This document shows positions 24,940 to 35,897 of a DNA stretch of 64,000 nucleotides, piece by piece. The stretch is from Membranipora membranacea (taxonomy: Eukaryota; Bryozoa; Gymnolaemata; Cheilostomatida; Membraniporidae). Below the pieces are notes generated by a model. The model ran no database searches. It saw nothing but the letters and a program-made list of their open reading frames with translations, and was not told the DNA's origin. Position 1 is the stretch's first letter; every line of letters begins with the position of its first letter. The stretch lies in assembly GCA_914767715.1 (NCBI GenBank), contig OU612072.1:25294001-25358000 (forward strand), written 5' to 3'. Both the position numbers and the translations under genes were made by a program.

Positions 24940-25065
24940 ACTGAATCGTTTTACGCATCGCCTAAACTTAATATTTTATCCTTTGTGCTATAGCCCAATA
25001 GTAAATCTGGAGCACTTAAGTACCAAAGGATTAAGTTGGATATTTTTTGCTTGACACTTCACTGA
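24940..25065. repeat. dispersed hairpin repeat R2 (copy 1)
   Basis: A segment of about 110 bp with an imperfect hairpin: atcctttgtgct pairs with agcactt...aaaggat around a tagcccaatagtaaatctgg loop. Further copies lie at about 33488-33592 and 37672-37785. This is probably a small non-autonomous element. Confidence 0.6.
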
Positions 25066-25079
25066 TCATGATTCTCACT

Positions 25080-26780
25080 TTTATAAGTTGGTTCGCTCGC
25101 TGTTCTTTGTTCATCACTTTATAACCACATCCTCAACCACCTCTTGAGATGAAGCTTGATAGATAATGACCAGCCCAAGACCAGCTGAGACACATTAAGT
25201 GACTACATGATGTTACACAGGATATGGCCCCTCAGACCACACCTAGTGTTGATTAAGTAAAATATTTCTTCAAGAAGAGGTGATTAATGATTACGCTACC
25301 AGTCTAAATATACAGAGCCATAATCCCTAATAAATTGACTCCTCCCACTAATCCTTGAGCTTTCAGTTCTTTCGGCCAATCAAAACAAAACAGTAAATTA
25401 TATGATGTGTAGCAAGGGATTATTGTTATTATTTTGTGTTTGATAATTTATTATAGATAATTTTGTTATGTTGTGTGGTTGAATCTGAAGATCTGAAAAG
25501 GAAAATCTTGTGTTTAGAGAGAGGGCCATTATTTATACCTGATACTAAAACAGACTTTCAGCCATAATATAATATATGTTACACCTCTAAGTTGTTTTTT
25601 AGCAATATCAATCAGGTTTATCCTTCATTAATCTGCTAGAATGAATGTCAAATTGATAATGATTTCTACAATATAATGCCTGAGCACTTACCAGCCAGGT
25701 AGGGGCAGGAGAGAAAGTTTAGTCTAAGTGACCACTTACACATAAAATCACTATCATGTTAAGTTTATGGTGAGTTCAGAAATCTGCCCGTGACAGGTTT
25801 AAAAAGAATAAAATGTAGTCCTCCTAATCATGAGCTTAGATTTCAGGTAATTCTACAAACGCGATGGTTTAGTTATTATTTCTTGATTTAGAGGCTTGAA
25901 CCTAGAGCAGACGGATATTACATAAATCATTCCGTTTCGAACCCTAAATCTATTTTAAAATACCTTCATACCGGACACTCTATGGATCTTTCATCATCTG
26001 GTCAGGAAATGAAAATAGTCAGCCTTAATTTTCAGTTTTTGTCGTTTCAGACTCAACATGGATTCACATAGCCCGCACAAATTCTGTATGCTCATTTGAG
26101 AGGTTAACTGGTAACTATGGAGGTAATAGTATATTCAGACAATACAAAAGGCTCTTGGTTATTTTGACTGAACCAAAGCAAGTGCTTATGTAATGCAATC
26201 TAGATAAAGGTAAAATTACACCCTACACTCTACTATACACTATACAAGACATTGAATTCTCACCTGAAGCAAACAATAATGCATGTTAAATGTATTTCTA
26301 AAATTCATAATTCAAATATTTTTACAATGCTGAGGGGTATGAACAACAGATCCAATTGTAATTGTCTGCAACAAATCAGGAAATTTTTAGGATGTGGATC
26401 CATTGAAGCGGCAAGGCAACCAGAAAGTGTCTGTTAACAGTTTATTGATACCAATATATGTTGCGTGGTTGAATCTGTAGCTCTGTGAGGGCTAATCTTG
26501 TGATTCAACAGAGGATTAATATGTATTTCACACCAACAAAGACTGCCAACCCATGATATTTTCTTGCAAATTAAAAAATAAATTCTTTGTTTTACCAAAT
26601 TTCCACGTAATTGTTTAGCACGACATTTGGCATAGATTATCTGCAGGATTAAACCTTTAGTCGAACATTGGTACCATTGTATTACATATGGAAGCTTGAG
26701 TTGGTAACCTCTAACCACCTCTTAATGAGAGAACCTGAGAAAAAAATTTTGCCACATTTATCAGGCTCATACTTCACTTA
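25080..26780 (-). repeat. R1 copies and an orphan upstream block
   Basis: Reverse-oriented R1 sequence at about 25080-25600 and again, partial, at 26430-26780. They flank a copy of the receptor upstream block at 25960-26300 that has no receptor exon attached. It looks like the remnant of a further duplication event within the cluster. Confidence 0.55.
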
Positions 26781-28151
26781 TCTGCAAGAAGAAACGTCAT
26801 ATTCATGAGTTTTAGCATTGTGAGTCATCAGGGTTTGCATTAGACTTTTGCTATCACCGTCAGTCTATAATAGCCTATACCGTCAGTATGGGTTGGAGGG
26901 CCATTTTAGACTGTATTGGGATGGGATTGGGAGCGTAGATTGTCAACAGTAAATGAGCTTCGTAGCGATTCATTTTAATTTAAATTGTAACCTGCAATCA
27001 TGTAAAAACAATGCATAGAAAATAATCTGGTTGAGTAGGAATCAACTTGCTTCTACATCCAATAGACAGGAGTAAAATGTGACATCAAATGTGAATACAG
27101 GTACATACATAAAAATCAAATGCATCAGTTATCTGGAAAAATACTTACAAGTTATTGATCCAATATGCATTTGATAATCCGCATCCACAATAATAGTATA
27201 TTAATGAAGGTACTGTTACACGTCTATAAAAACTCCCACTTTTAAATAGACGGAGTGATGGCAGGCTAAACTAACAATATCGCCATCTGAGCCAACACTG
27301 ATTTAACCAAGGAAAATTGTACAAGAAAGTATTAGTCACAAATAGCTAGAAATAACAGAAAGCTGTACTCTTGGTTACAAAAGAAAGCAGGATAATTAGG
27401 TGTCACTGTGAAAAAATTTCTATATTCATCAATACAGTTTTTATCGTTCATGCTGGTCAGGGCATACTGAAACATAGACTCAGTGATATGGTTGAATCAG
27501 AAGATCATGTCCATAATGAATTTTAAGTGAACTTAGAAACCTGCCTGCTGCAACAAACCAGAGCATATTTAATGACTAGAATATCCTGACTGCTAAGGCA
27601 CATAAATTCACAGATTGATTACAAATCTTGAAAAATCTAAAAATACTTTTTAAGTGATCAAGATATTACCAAAACACCAAAGCAAAATGATACATTCTCA
27701 GTTACAGATCTCAGTTTTTGTCTTTCATCGCATTAAATTCTCTTAAGCTGATGTATGACCCAAAAATATTTGATATGCCCTCACTCATTTGATTGTCTGT
27801 CTAAGTTTTCAAGTGGTATGTATGAGTGTATGTAGATACGCACACAGCTACAAAGGGTTCTTGATTCTTTAAACACAAGCAAAAGAGAACCTATTATGAT
27901 GAAAGTGAGATTAGATTAAAATACTCTCAGCTAAGTGTTGAAACAAGTAAGAAAACATATATAACATAATATTTATAACTGTAGCCAATGTTAATTATTC
28001 ATTGTGCTAAATAGACAATAGTTTTTACTCGATATTTGACAACTGCTTATCATTTCATGTATAGCTGTGGATCAGAACAGCTGGTAACTTGCAACTCAAA
28101 CGCATGTGAACATTGAAAATATTAAAAAATTTTTTTAGCTAACACTATCTC
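26781..28151. other. upstream region of receptor C; no separate gene seen
   Basis: 26840-27700 shows no coding signal. 27700-28020 is the diverged copy of the receptor upstream block (compare tacaaagggttcttgattctt with its counterparts in A and B) and probably contains the unit C promoter. Confidence 0.45.
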
Positions 28152-30280
28152 ATGTCAGCACTCAACATTATATCACCAAGGTAAGTAGTTGAAAGACCAT
28201 ACAATGCTAGACAAAATGATTACACAACATAGATTATAATAGACACACCAGATATATCACTTTAGTTATTTGTAGTTATTTTCCAATCAAAGGAGACTAG
28301 TGGTAGCATGATTATCTACTTGTCCACACATATTGTCATACTATTATCTGTGTAAAACTATTATTATTATCATCACCAGGTGTTCCCCGATATTAGATTC
28401 AAACAGAAAAGCTTGTCAGATTGCAGCAATTGTGATGATGTCATTATGTTTTCCTCCCGTTTGTGCTCAGTGTAAGTTATCGGATATTATTATCAAATAT
28501 CGGTGATAAGGTTTCTAAATAGATCACGGGCTTTTCCTAAATGACCTTTTGTCTTAGCTAGCTACATTTCATATCCTTACCTCCTAACAAGTATTTGCCC
28601 TGATTCAGTGTAATAAAATTATCTGAAAAAAAAACACAGATCAGCTAAAAAATACCATCGGTAGGCCTTTGTAATCATCACTGTTATCTAATTCGTTTAG
28701 ATTACCCACCATTTGCTCTCTCAGACAACTCATGATATATCGATACAAGGATATATCCACAAGGATATATCACTGCTGACTCAATGGTCAACACGCAAAA
28801 CAGAACAAAGTCTGAAGATACAAGTTGGTGGGGTGGAGAGGAACAGGGGATAACCCTCCAGCTAATCAATCTTCCGATTACCACAACCATTAAGCTACAT
28901 ATACACCATGTGGATATGGAAATTTCTGGCTTTGATAGCTTCAGAATTATTTATGCAGGACAACCAGCAAATCAAAACAACCCTAGGCTATTGCCTATAG
29001 ATTTTTTCTCATCTTAAGAATCAGTGCGGGATGTATACAGATCACTCTCTGGCAACTCTACTTTGACCTTTCAATATTGGCACAAGTCAAGCGACACTCA
29101 AATGAGCTCTGTTCGCTTACGTTATGTCGGTGATGATTGACATTTGTAAGAATATTTTTTTAGAAGTCATTTGTGTATGATTGGATAGGACTGATGTTAT
29201 ACTTCAAAACTTTCTCTTGGAGGATCGCTGTTGGTGAGCCGGTGTTAATTATTCTCTTATTGTGATAAGATTGTTCATCCAATTAATAATTTAAACATTT
29301 ATTTGTATTAATTATCTTGCACAGTATTGTTAGATATTACGGTTATCGATGTAATTTTACAGTTGAGTCATGTGACGAAGACATTCCAATGCTCGGGTCA
29401 CTAAAACAATCTCACGAGAACACAACTGATTATGAAGTCACCTGCGAAGGGGATTCCAGGCAATCTGGGGTAGTGAGGAGAATTTTTGGTTGTATTGATA
29501 GCCAGTGGTCTTCTGGGATTAGTTGCCTAGGGCCACAGACAGCAACCACACAACTAACAGGTAATAAAAAGAGCTGACAAGGGTTAAAACAAATTGTTTT
29601 TATTATTCTTGATGTTACTCCCAATATTTTGTTTGGGGCAATCTTTAAAAATAACTGAAATAAATTTTACCTACATCAAAGCAAATACTGGTTCAACCTT
29701 TCTATCAAAGTTTTTTTTTACCAACAGATTCTCCAGACCACAAGAAATACAGCATGTTAGAGATTGTGAGCGTAGTATTAAGTGCACTACTGTTAGTGGT
29801 GGTTGGAGCTACGCTTATTCATAAACTGTCCAGAAGGTAAGTCAATGTGATCTACAATATCCTACCTATTATATTTTGCTTAGATATAGTTAGCTTTAAG
29901 CTTGCTAGCTACACCGTTTTAAATCCAGAGCACTTCTATTTATTATTTACACAGACGATCATATCTTTGATTGTTTGCGAACTTCATGTTGTAGAAACGC
30001 AGATATAGGAATCATGCAGCACCAACGATTGCGTCCGCTACCAGAAGTTCCTAAAATTGGAGTTCCAGGTAAGTTACTTTAACCTTTGTAAACATGTGTC
30101 AAAAACTCACTCATATATTAATGCACCATTTTATTGCATGAAAAAAACATTTAAAAATATATAAGTTTTCGCAAGATTATAAATGCAGGAAACAGTTGCA
30201 GGTTTTAGTCACCAACAACTTAAAATACTAATTAAGAAGAACACAAGACTGTCATTACATTGAGAAAAGATTAGTAACAA

Positions 30281-30908
30281 TCAGGAATGAGATTTAAGTT
30301 TTCTTGTGATCTCATCCTGAACAAGACTTTGACAACTAGCCTCTGATGAACAGCCTGTATATCTCTGAAAATACTCCAGGTGTTTTCTATGTAGAAACTC
30401 CTCAGGGCAAAGCCTACAGAAGCACTCTTTGTTCTCATATTCATCTGAAAATCCGTCTTTGGCTCCACATTGCATACATGCCTTTGCACATGCGTACCAA
30501 GGCCATGGTTTGAATATTTCTGGTAATACTTTCAGAGTATACCAAGCTGAAATAATAGAAGAGTGATTGTGATGACTTACTACTGATTACTTATAAGCGT
30601 TGATAGATTTCCAAAAAGAAATTTTCATCCACGGTCTAAGTGTTCTAGCTCAGGTGGTGATGATGTTGCATAACTTTGATTGTCCCTTATACTGCTTACT
30701 ATGATTTTCTATCGGAATAGAAAAATAACATTGCGGCTTAGAAGCATTTTAATGTTTACTAAAGCTAGATTCACATGATGTTCATGCTATGAATATTTTA
30801 ACACTTACATGGAAACGATCCATCCGGGCAGTAGTTCCGTGCTTCTATCTCAACATTTAATAGTGTAGCCAAGAAGAGAGCACATGAATTTATTGTAGCG
30901 GGTCTCAT
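30281..30908 (-). CDS. nested nine-cysteine secreted protein, unit C
   Basis: Exon 1 is 30809-30908 (donor gtaagt) and exon 2 is 30281-30546 (acceptor attatttcag). Together they give about 121 residues in one open frame. The start has a hydrophobic leader (N-S-C-A-L-F-L-A-T-L-L) before R-N-Y-C-P-D-G. All nine cysteines of the unit B protein are present at the same places (Y-A-C, K-A-C, M-Q-C, E-C-F-C-R-L-C-P-E-E, T-G-C, A-S-C). Between the cysteines the residues differ much more from B than B differs from A or D, especially in the loop before C-F-C. The intron is only about 260 bp. It is nested antisense in the last intron of receptor C. It is the most diverged family member here and still intact, which argues for a maintained function. 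The function itself is unknown. Confidence 0.8.
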
Positions 30909-30952
30909 GATGATTTTCAATGTAACTGATCTATGAGATGAAAGGCTGATCG

Positions 30953-31102
30953 TTTTATACACCAGCCCACTTGAGGCTGCATTGCCAAAAGCCACATTCT
31001 GTGTCACCTCACACTGCTTTCCTTTATTGTGAAGTTGACTTTGTGGTTTAGTATGACATACGTGTCTTTTGTAATCAGCTTATTAGGTGTTTTATTACGC
31101 AG
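30953..31102 (-). promoter_or_regulatory. promoter of nested gene C
   Basis: TATAAAA on the minus strand (30953-30959) lies 51 nt before the start codon. CTGCGTAATA (31093-31102) lies about 135 nt further up. It is conserved with units A and B although most of the intervening sequence has diverged. Confidence 0.65.
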
Positions 31103-31404
31103 GTAAATCTTAATCATTGACCCATTACTGGATAAAGGACTGAATTTTTTTTACATATAGGCTGGCAGGTGTTAACTTGATCCGTGAATGCTGCAGGATA
31201 AATTAATATCTTAATAATTAACACTTACCTATTAAATATGACATGGCTGAATTCTTTTCTTATAGATATTGAGAGCGCTGGTGTAGTGAACTGGATACTG
31301 ATTTCGGATACAGGTGTATAGGAGCCACAGATCCGTACCCTGATTACAACACCATCAACCAGGATGAAACTTTAAGTGTTTACCAGCGCAATATCCTAAA
31401 AGAT

Positions 31405-32330
31405 GGATGGATGGATTTATTACTATCATAGACAAAAATTTGTCACGAAATACGTTGTTAATACTGACAAGAAAGAAAAACATGGAAAAATCAGATCTCT
31501 GTTGTATAAAAAGTTTTTAAAATAGTATATTACTAAGTGTATGTATGAGATATCTTAAAAAGCTGTCTCTACCCCGTGTACCCCGATATTTAACGGTGCG
31601 GTAGCGACCTGAGGGGCATTTAGTTAGAAAGTCATTGATAAAGTGCTCTTCATCGTGGATGTACCGTAGTCCAAGTGTCTTGATCTGGTTGGCCACCAGA
31701 GCATCTATATCGGGGTGCTCAATCCCTAACTTGGCGGCATCTTTAAATATTTTGCGTAAGGACTTCTTGTCGCTTGCATGGATGCTTGTAAAAAGTATGG
31801 GGAGACAGTAAGTGATGAGGGATACAATAAAATCTTGAATAACATATGAGAAAGGGGCTTCGAGCTAAAGTATACAACATTTTTCACAATATACATGCGT
31901 TGAGATGCAGTAGTCACTATGGATTGCACATGATCATGATAGCAGAGTTTATCGTCAACAGTAACACCAAGGTATTTTACTTTGTCACAAAAACTTCCGT
32001 GCCGTTAAGGATAAGAGTAGGGGTAATGGGCCTAACAAGCTGAGTAGAAAACATCATTTCTTGAGTCTTGAAGGCGTTTAAAAATAGGTTTAAATCACAA
32101 CATTGCTTTGAAATTCTACTAGTCTCATCAAGATAGGCACTAAGATCTGATTGATTTGATATGCATCCAATTATACAGGTGTCGTCTGCGTATTTAATGA
32201 CAGTTATATTGCTCAAGTCTGAGGTAATCCTATTGGTATATATTGAAAACAAAAGTGGAGATAAACAGCAACCCTGGGGAGTGCCAGTGTTGGTTATGAT
32301 AGTTCTAATACTAAGGCAGAAGTCTGGAAT
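31405..32330 (-). mobile_element. 5'-truncated LINE (Rex1/CR1/L2-like) inside receptor C tail exon
   Basis: The minus strand carries the end of a reverse transcriptase: G-T-P-Q-G-C-C-L-S-P-L-L-F, then the catalytic Y-A-D-D-T (about 32180-32193). Thumb and C-terminal parts follow in shifted frames, including V-K-Y-L-G-V and P-S-G-R-Y. The element ends at 31405 in a short ATCC microsatellite, as CR1/L2-type LINEs do. Receptor exon sequence matching units A and B stops at the microsatellite and resumes at about 32325. About 30-40 bp of exon are missing at the junction. The element is non-functional. Confidence 0.8.
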
Positions 32331-32794
32331 CACCGAGATATTCTGAATAAAAAAAGCGAGCAGCCATCACTAGGTCTGTATGAAACAATCGTGAAGCAAA
32401 TGAGAGGCATAGGAATTGAACTCCAAAATACGAAGCAACTTGAAAGTTCGCAAAGTCTGGATAATCCTAGTTCTAATGACCATTGTTATGAAAACTGGGG
32501 TAACTCCGAACCATTAGTTGAAGAGACAATAAACTATTCTGACTCTAAACTAACAGCTCAAAGTTTCATAATATACAGTCTGTAGATAATCAGCAAGGTC
32601 AGGAGGTCAATCCTGAGGTTGGGTGCTGTGATGAAGATGCTGAGAGTGTCTATGAAATGTATACAATCATTGATAATGTGAGATCAGTTTTCAAAGCTGA
32701 ATTGTAACGAAAATTGCATTGAAAAATCATATTTCATCCATTCATGCATCAAACTTTTCAATGATCTCAAAAGACTCATGCTATGTATATGTCA

Positions 32795-32990
32795 GGAGTG
32801 GTCTAAAGGTTAAGGGTATAGGCTTGTGAGCTTTGTATCATCGTAGCCAGGTCCTTACGGAACTGGATTAAAAATACAGGAGGTGCACTGTGTGTTTGCA
32901 ACCCCCTCTGCCTCTTCGATAAAAGAGTAGCCGGGTTTCCGGTGGTCATGAGTATAGGGTGCAGCATGACTACTATGGGTCCAAGTTCCT
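32795..32990 (+). mobile_element. possible tRNA-derived SINE
   Basis: GGAGTGGTCTAAAGGTTAAG resembles a class-II tRNA 5' half with an A box. A diverged B-box-like stretch (ccaggtccttacgg) and a unique tail follow. This is weak but distinct from the flanks. It lies just downstream of the receptor C end. Confidence 0.35.
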
Positions 32991-33740
32991 GTTCTTAAAC
33001 CACTGCTGCCTCACAGCCAAATGTGTGCTCATAGAATTCTCTATAGCTCAAAACTAATAAGATAAGGCTGCAATCTCAGCATTGTCATCCAATGAGCAAA
33101 TAGTTTGCACAAACTGATCGTCAAAATTAGGGTATGAAATTAATTATCTACTGCAACAGATGATGTAGTTACCGTCTTACTTGTAGAAATTCTACATGTC
33201 ATAAGCTTTTGCGTAAATTTCATGCCCTGATTTTGAAGATAAGTCTGTGCAAATTATTTGCCCATTATATGACAATTATGAGATTAAAGTCTCAATTAAT
33301 TATCTTGGAGCTAGGCAGAAAGCAGGAGCTAAGCACAAATTTGCATGAGTGGCAGTAGAAGGATACCTCGCTCCGCTTTAAAGATGATGATGTATATATC
33401 TCTGTTTTTCTTTTCCATTCATATTTTTATATTTTTAATTATTCACATCATCTGTACAGTATATTTCTTCCATTTATTGTTAGGGCAATCCATTTACGCA
33501 TCTCGTTAATGTAATCCTTAATCCTTTGTGCTATAGCCCAATTGTAAATCTGGAGCACTAAGGTACTAAAGGATCAAGTTGGGTTATGCTTGATAGTTAT
33601 TATATATTGATATTATATACGATAATTATTATAGCTTTGAGTTTATTCTGATTTCAGTTACTTGGTCATTGACATACGGCAATTTGGACAAAGGAACAAT
33701 TTATGAATTAAAACTAAACAGAAAATAATGAATATTTGCC
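32991..33740. other. no gene recognised; R2 repeat copy at 33488-33592
   Basis: Contains R2 hairpin repeat copy 2 and an AT-rich stretch with ttatatattgatattatata. The segment around 33060-33300 has a rough inverted symmetry (cattgtcatccaatgagcaaatagtttgcac against its counterpart near 33240-33285). No coding signal. Confidence 0.4.
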
Positions 33741-33915
33741 TTTGTCTTTAGCATAGTAGAATGATTTGTAATGTAGTGAGACAGGTATTTACAAATTGGG
33801 TAAATCTTGAAAAGTTATCATTATAGCGCTGACACTGTCACCTAATTTAGGCACATCATTGCTGGTATTCTGTTTTCTCACTGCCCTTGTTAAATTCACT
33901 GATCCTGTATTGCAG

Positions 33916-33989
33916 AAACACAAATGTCAGGATGTCTAATAATCAGAGATCTCGCCCGCTACCAGAACTTCCTATCAGTAGCGTACCGG
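33916..33989 (+). pseudogene. receptor SH3-ligand exon, fragment D
   Basis: A 74-nt copy of receptor exon 7 (as 21926-21999), still encoding R-P-L-P-E-L-P. It sits in a block (about 33741-34817) nearly identical to 21750-22822 of unit B. No other receptor exon is attached. The block is followed directly by sequence homologous to 24672 onward, so the tail exon was deleted. Confidence 0.75.
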
Positions 33990-34348
33990 GTAGCTACCTT
34001 ATTTTGCATTTGTTGTAACGTGTGTTTAACCTTGTAATATTCAGGATACTGGTCAATCAATTTATTTAAATTCTGAACTTTAACAAGACATAACAGTTGT
34101 GGAAACAACTTGTTGTAGAAAACACTGTTTATTATAATGAATCTTGAATGGCCCAATTACAAAGAACTCTGTAAATGTATAACATATCCAGTAATGTCAT
34201 TTGCCAACCAAGTAAATAACTGCTATAAATAACTAGAATGAAATCAGCAAGCTAAAAAGATTGCTTTCTTACGATTAGAAATTTAATTGATAAGAATCAA
34301 GAAAAATACCCTTTCCATAGATAAAGTAGATGGATCGTTGTCTAACAG

Positions 34349-34614
34349 TTACGAGAAAGATTTAAATGATCTGATCATTTCCAGCTGTACAAGATTTTGA
34401 CATCTGTCTGCTGATGAACAGCCAGTATATCTTAGAAAGGATTCCAGATGTTTTTTATGTAGATATTCCTCAGGGCAGAGCCAACAGAAACACTGATTAT
34501 TCACGATAAGATGTGATCCAATGTCACCAGCCCCGCTTTGTAGTGATGCCTTATAGCACCAGTATAATGGCCATCTCATATCTGTCAAATGTAATTCCCT
34601 TAAAGCATAACAAG
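34349..34614 (-). pseudogene. nested-gene second exon, fragment D
   Basis: Almost identical to exon 2 of nested gene B, with the same acceptor and stop. Two of the conserved cysteines are changed (K-A-S-L-Q-S where B has K-A-C-L-Q-C). The signal-peptide exon and promoter are absent because of the deletion at about 34818. It is a recent, non-functional duplicate. Confidence 0.75.
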
Positions 34615-35219
34615 CTGTAACGGGAAAGAATTCTATTTCTCATTGTTTGACCATTTTAATGCGCTCTGTGCAGCGAGCTAATCGACAGAGACTACTGATA
34701 AAAAATCTACTAAGCCTCATACATAAACCAAATTTTATGCTTTTTTAAAAATAACATTGAGCTCTTAACCAATCGGTCCTGGTTGGGGATAGGGTGTTAG
34801 CAGTAAATGACTTTATGCGATGGTAGTGCATAATAAAAAAGACACCTATAATATGACACCTATACATTGTCTTATTCATTGCACAGCTCATAATCAGCTT
34901 ATGGACACAAAGGCACTTGTGTGCACGAAACCATAAATTTAATTAAAGAGTTTATATCATATGTCAGCTGTGAGCTCTGAAGTATATTACAGATATTGAC
35001 CAGCCTCAGACCAACTTCGTTATATTAGATGACTACATGTAACAGACTAGTGAAGTAAACAATAATACCAAGATGTTGCTCCGGCCTGCATCACCAAACA
35101 CAGAAATATAATCTGAAATCTGCTAAGTTATTTAAAGTCAAAAATGCTCAGTTGTAGTTATCTCCTCCTTACTTTTCCAAAATCTCTCTCCTTCCTACAG
35201 TTTTTAATTCAGAATAACC

Positions 35220-35897
35220 ACAAAAGAATTGGTCATGTGCAATGCAAGGGATAACCCAAGCTACCAACAACTGCTTGTAAACAATACTTCAATTGAGCAG
35301 GTAGAACAATTTACATACTTAGGCACCATTATTACCAACAAACTGGATTTTACTCTGAACACCTTGAAAACTACAGCGAAAGCTCGCCAAAGGCTACATA
35401 TAATCGCCAAGCTATACCATCTTGGTGTCACTGAGAAACTAATAACGACCTGCTACAAGTCTTTCATAGAGTCAGTAATCACCTACCACCTGGTTGTGCT
35501 ATATAGTCATCTGAGCGCAGACTCTAAGAAAAAGTTAAAATCTGTGATAAGAACTGCAGGTTACACCCGTAGACGACTTTTACTCTAATATACTGAAAGT
35601 AAAGAGCCTCCTTATGATTGCCACCGAAGATGAACCACTACTCCGTCTTAACCAGCTGCCGTCAGGCAGATATCAATCAGTCAAGTTCCGCATGCAGATC
35701 CGTGCCAAATGGTTCAGAGCAGAATGTATCAAAATACCTAAATAGTGTCTTCAAAAAGTAATAGTATTTTTTTATGGTCTTATCATTTTATTTATTTTTA
35801 CAGAATCAACAGTTTTAATAATTTTCACAGAGCACCCTACAGTGACAGTTTTATTTCTCAGAGATTGAGACCAAATATAAACATACATACATACAGA
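35220..35897 (+). mobile_element. LINE 3' fragment (same group as 31405-32330)
   Basis: 35229-35588 encodes the post-catalytic part of a reverse transcriptase (V-E-Q-F-T-Y-L-G-T-I-I, then I-E-S-V-I-T-Y). A C-terminal segment with L-P-S-G-R-Y follows in another frame to about 35745. The element ends in an acat microsatellite at 35880-35897. The catalytic part is absent, so it is 5'-truncated and dead. Confidence 0.75.

Larger units (their letters stand above)
28152..32707 (+). pseudogene. CUB-CCP transmembrane receptor, unit C (inactivated, LINE in tail exon)
   Basis: Exons: 28152-28180 (a different, shorter first exon), 28380-28471 (hydrophobic signal ending P-V-C-A-Q), 28701-29129 (second CUB), 29363-29560 (CCP, intact), 29728-29836 (membrane span, intact), 29995-30068 (L-R-P-L-P-E-V-P) and 31266-32707 (tail). 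The first CUB exon is missing; because that exon is phase 1-1 in unit A, its loss keeps the frame. The CUB exon has the same length as in A (429 nt) but two in-frame stops (TGA near 28735, TAA at 29015). The tail exon has a 1-nt loss close to its start, a LINE inserted at about 31405-32330, and another frameshift near 32550. The last part, ending V-Y-E-M-Y-T-I-I, is still recognisable. The last intron contains an intact antisense gene. Confidence 0.7.
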
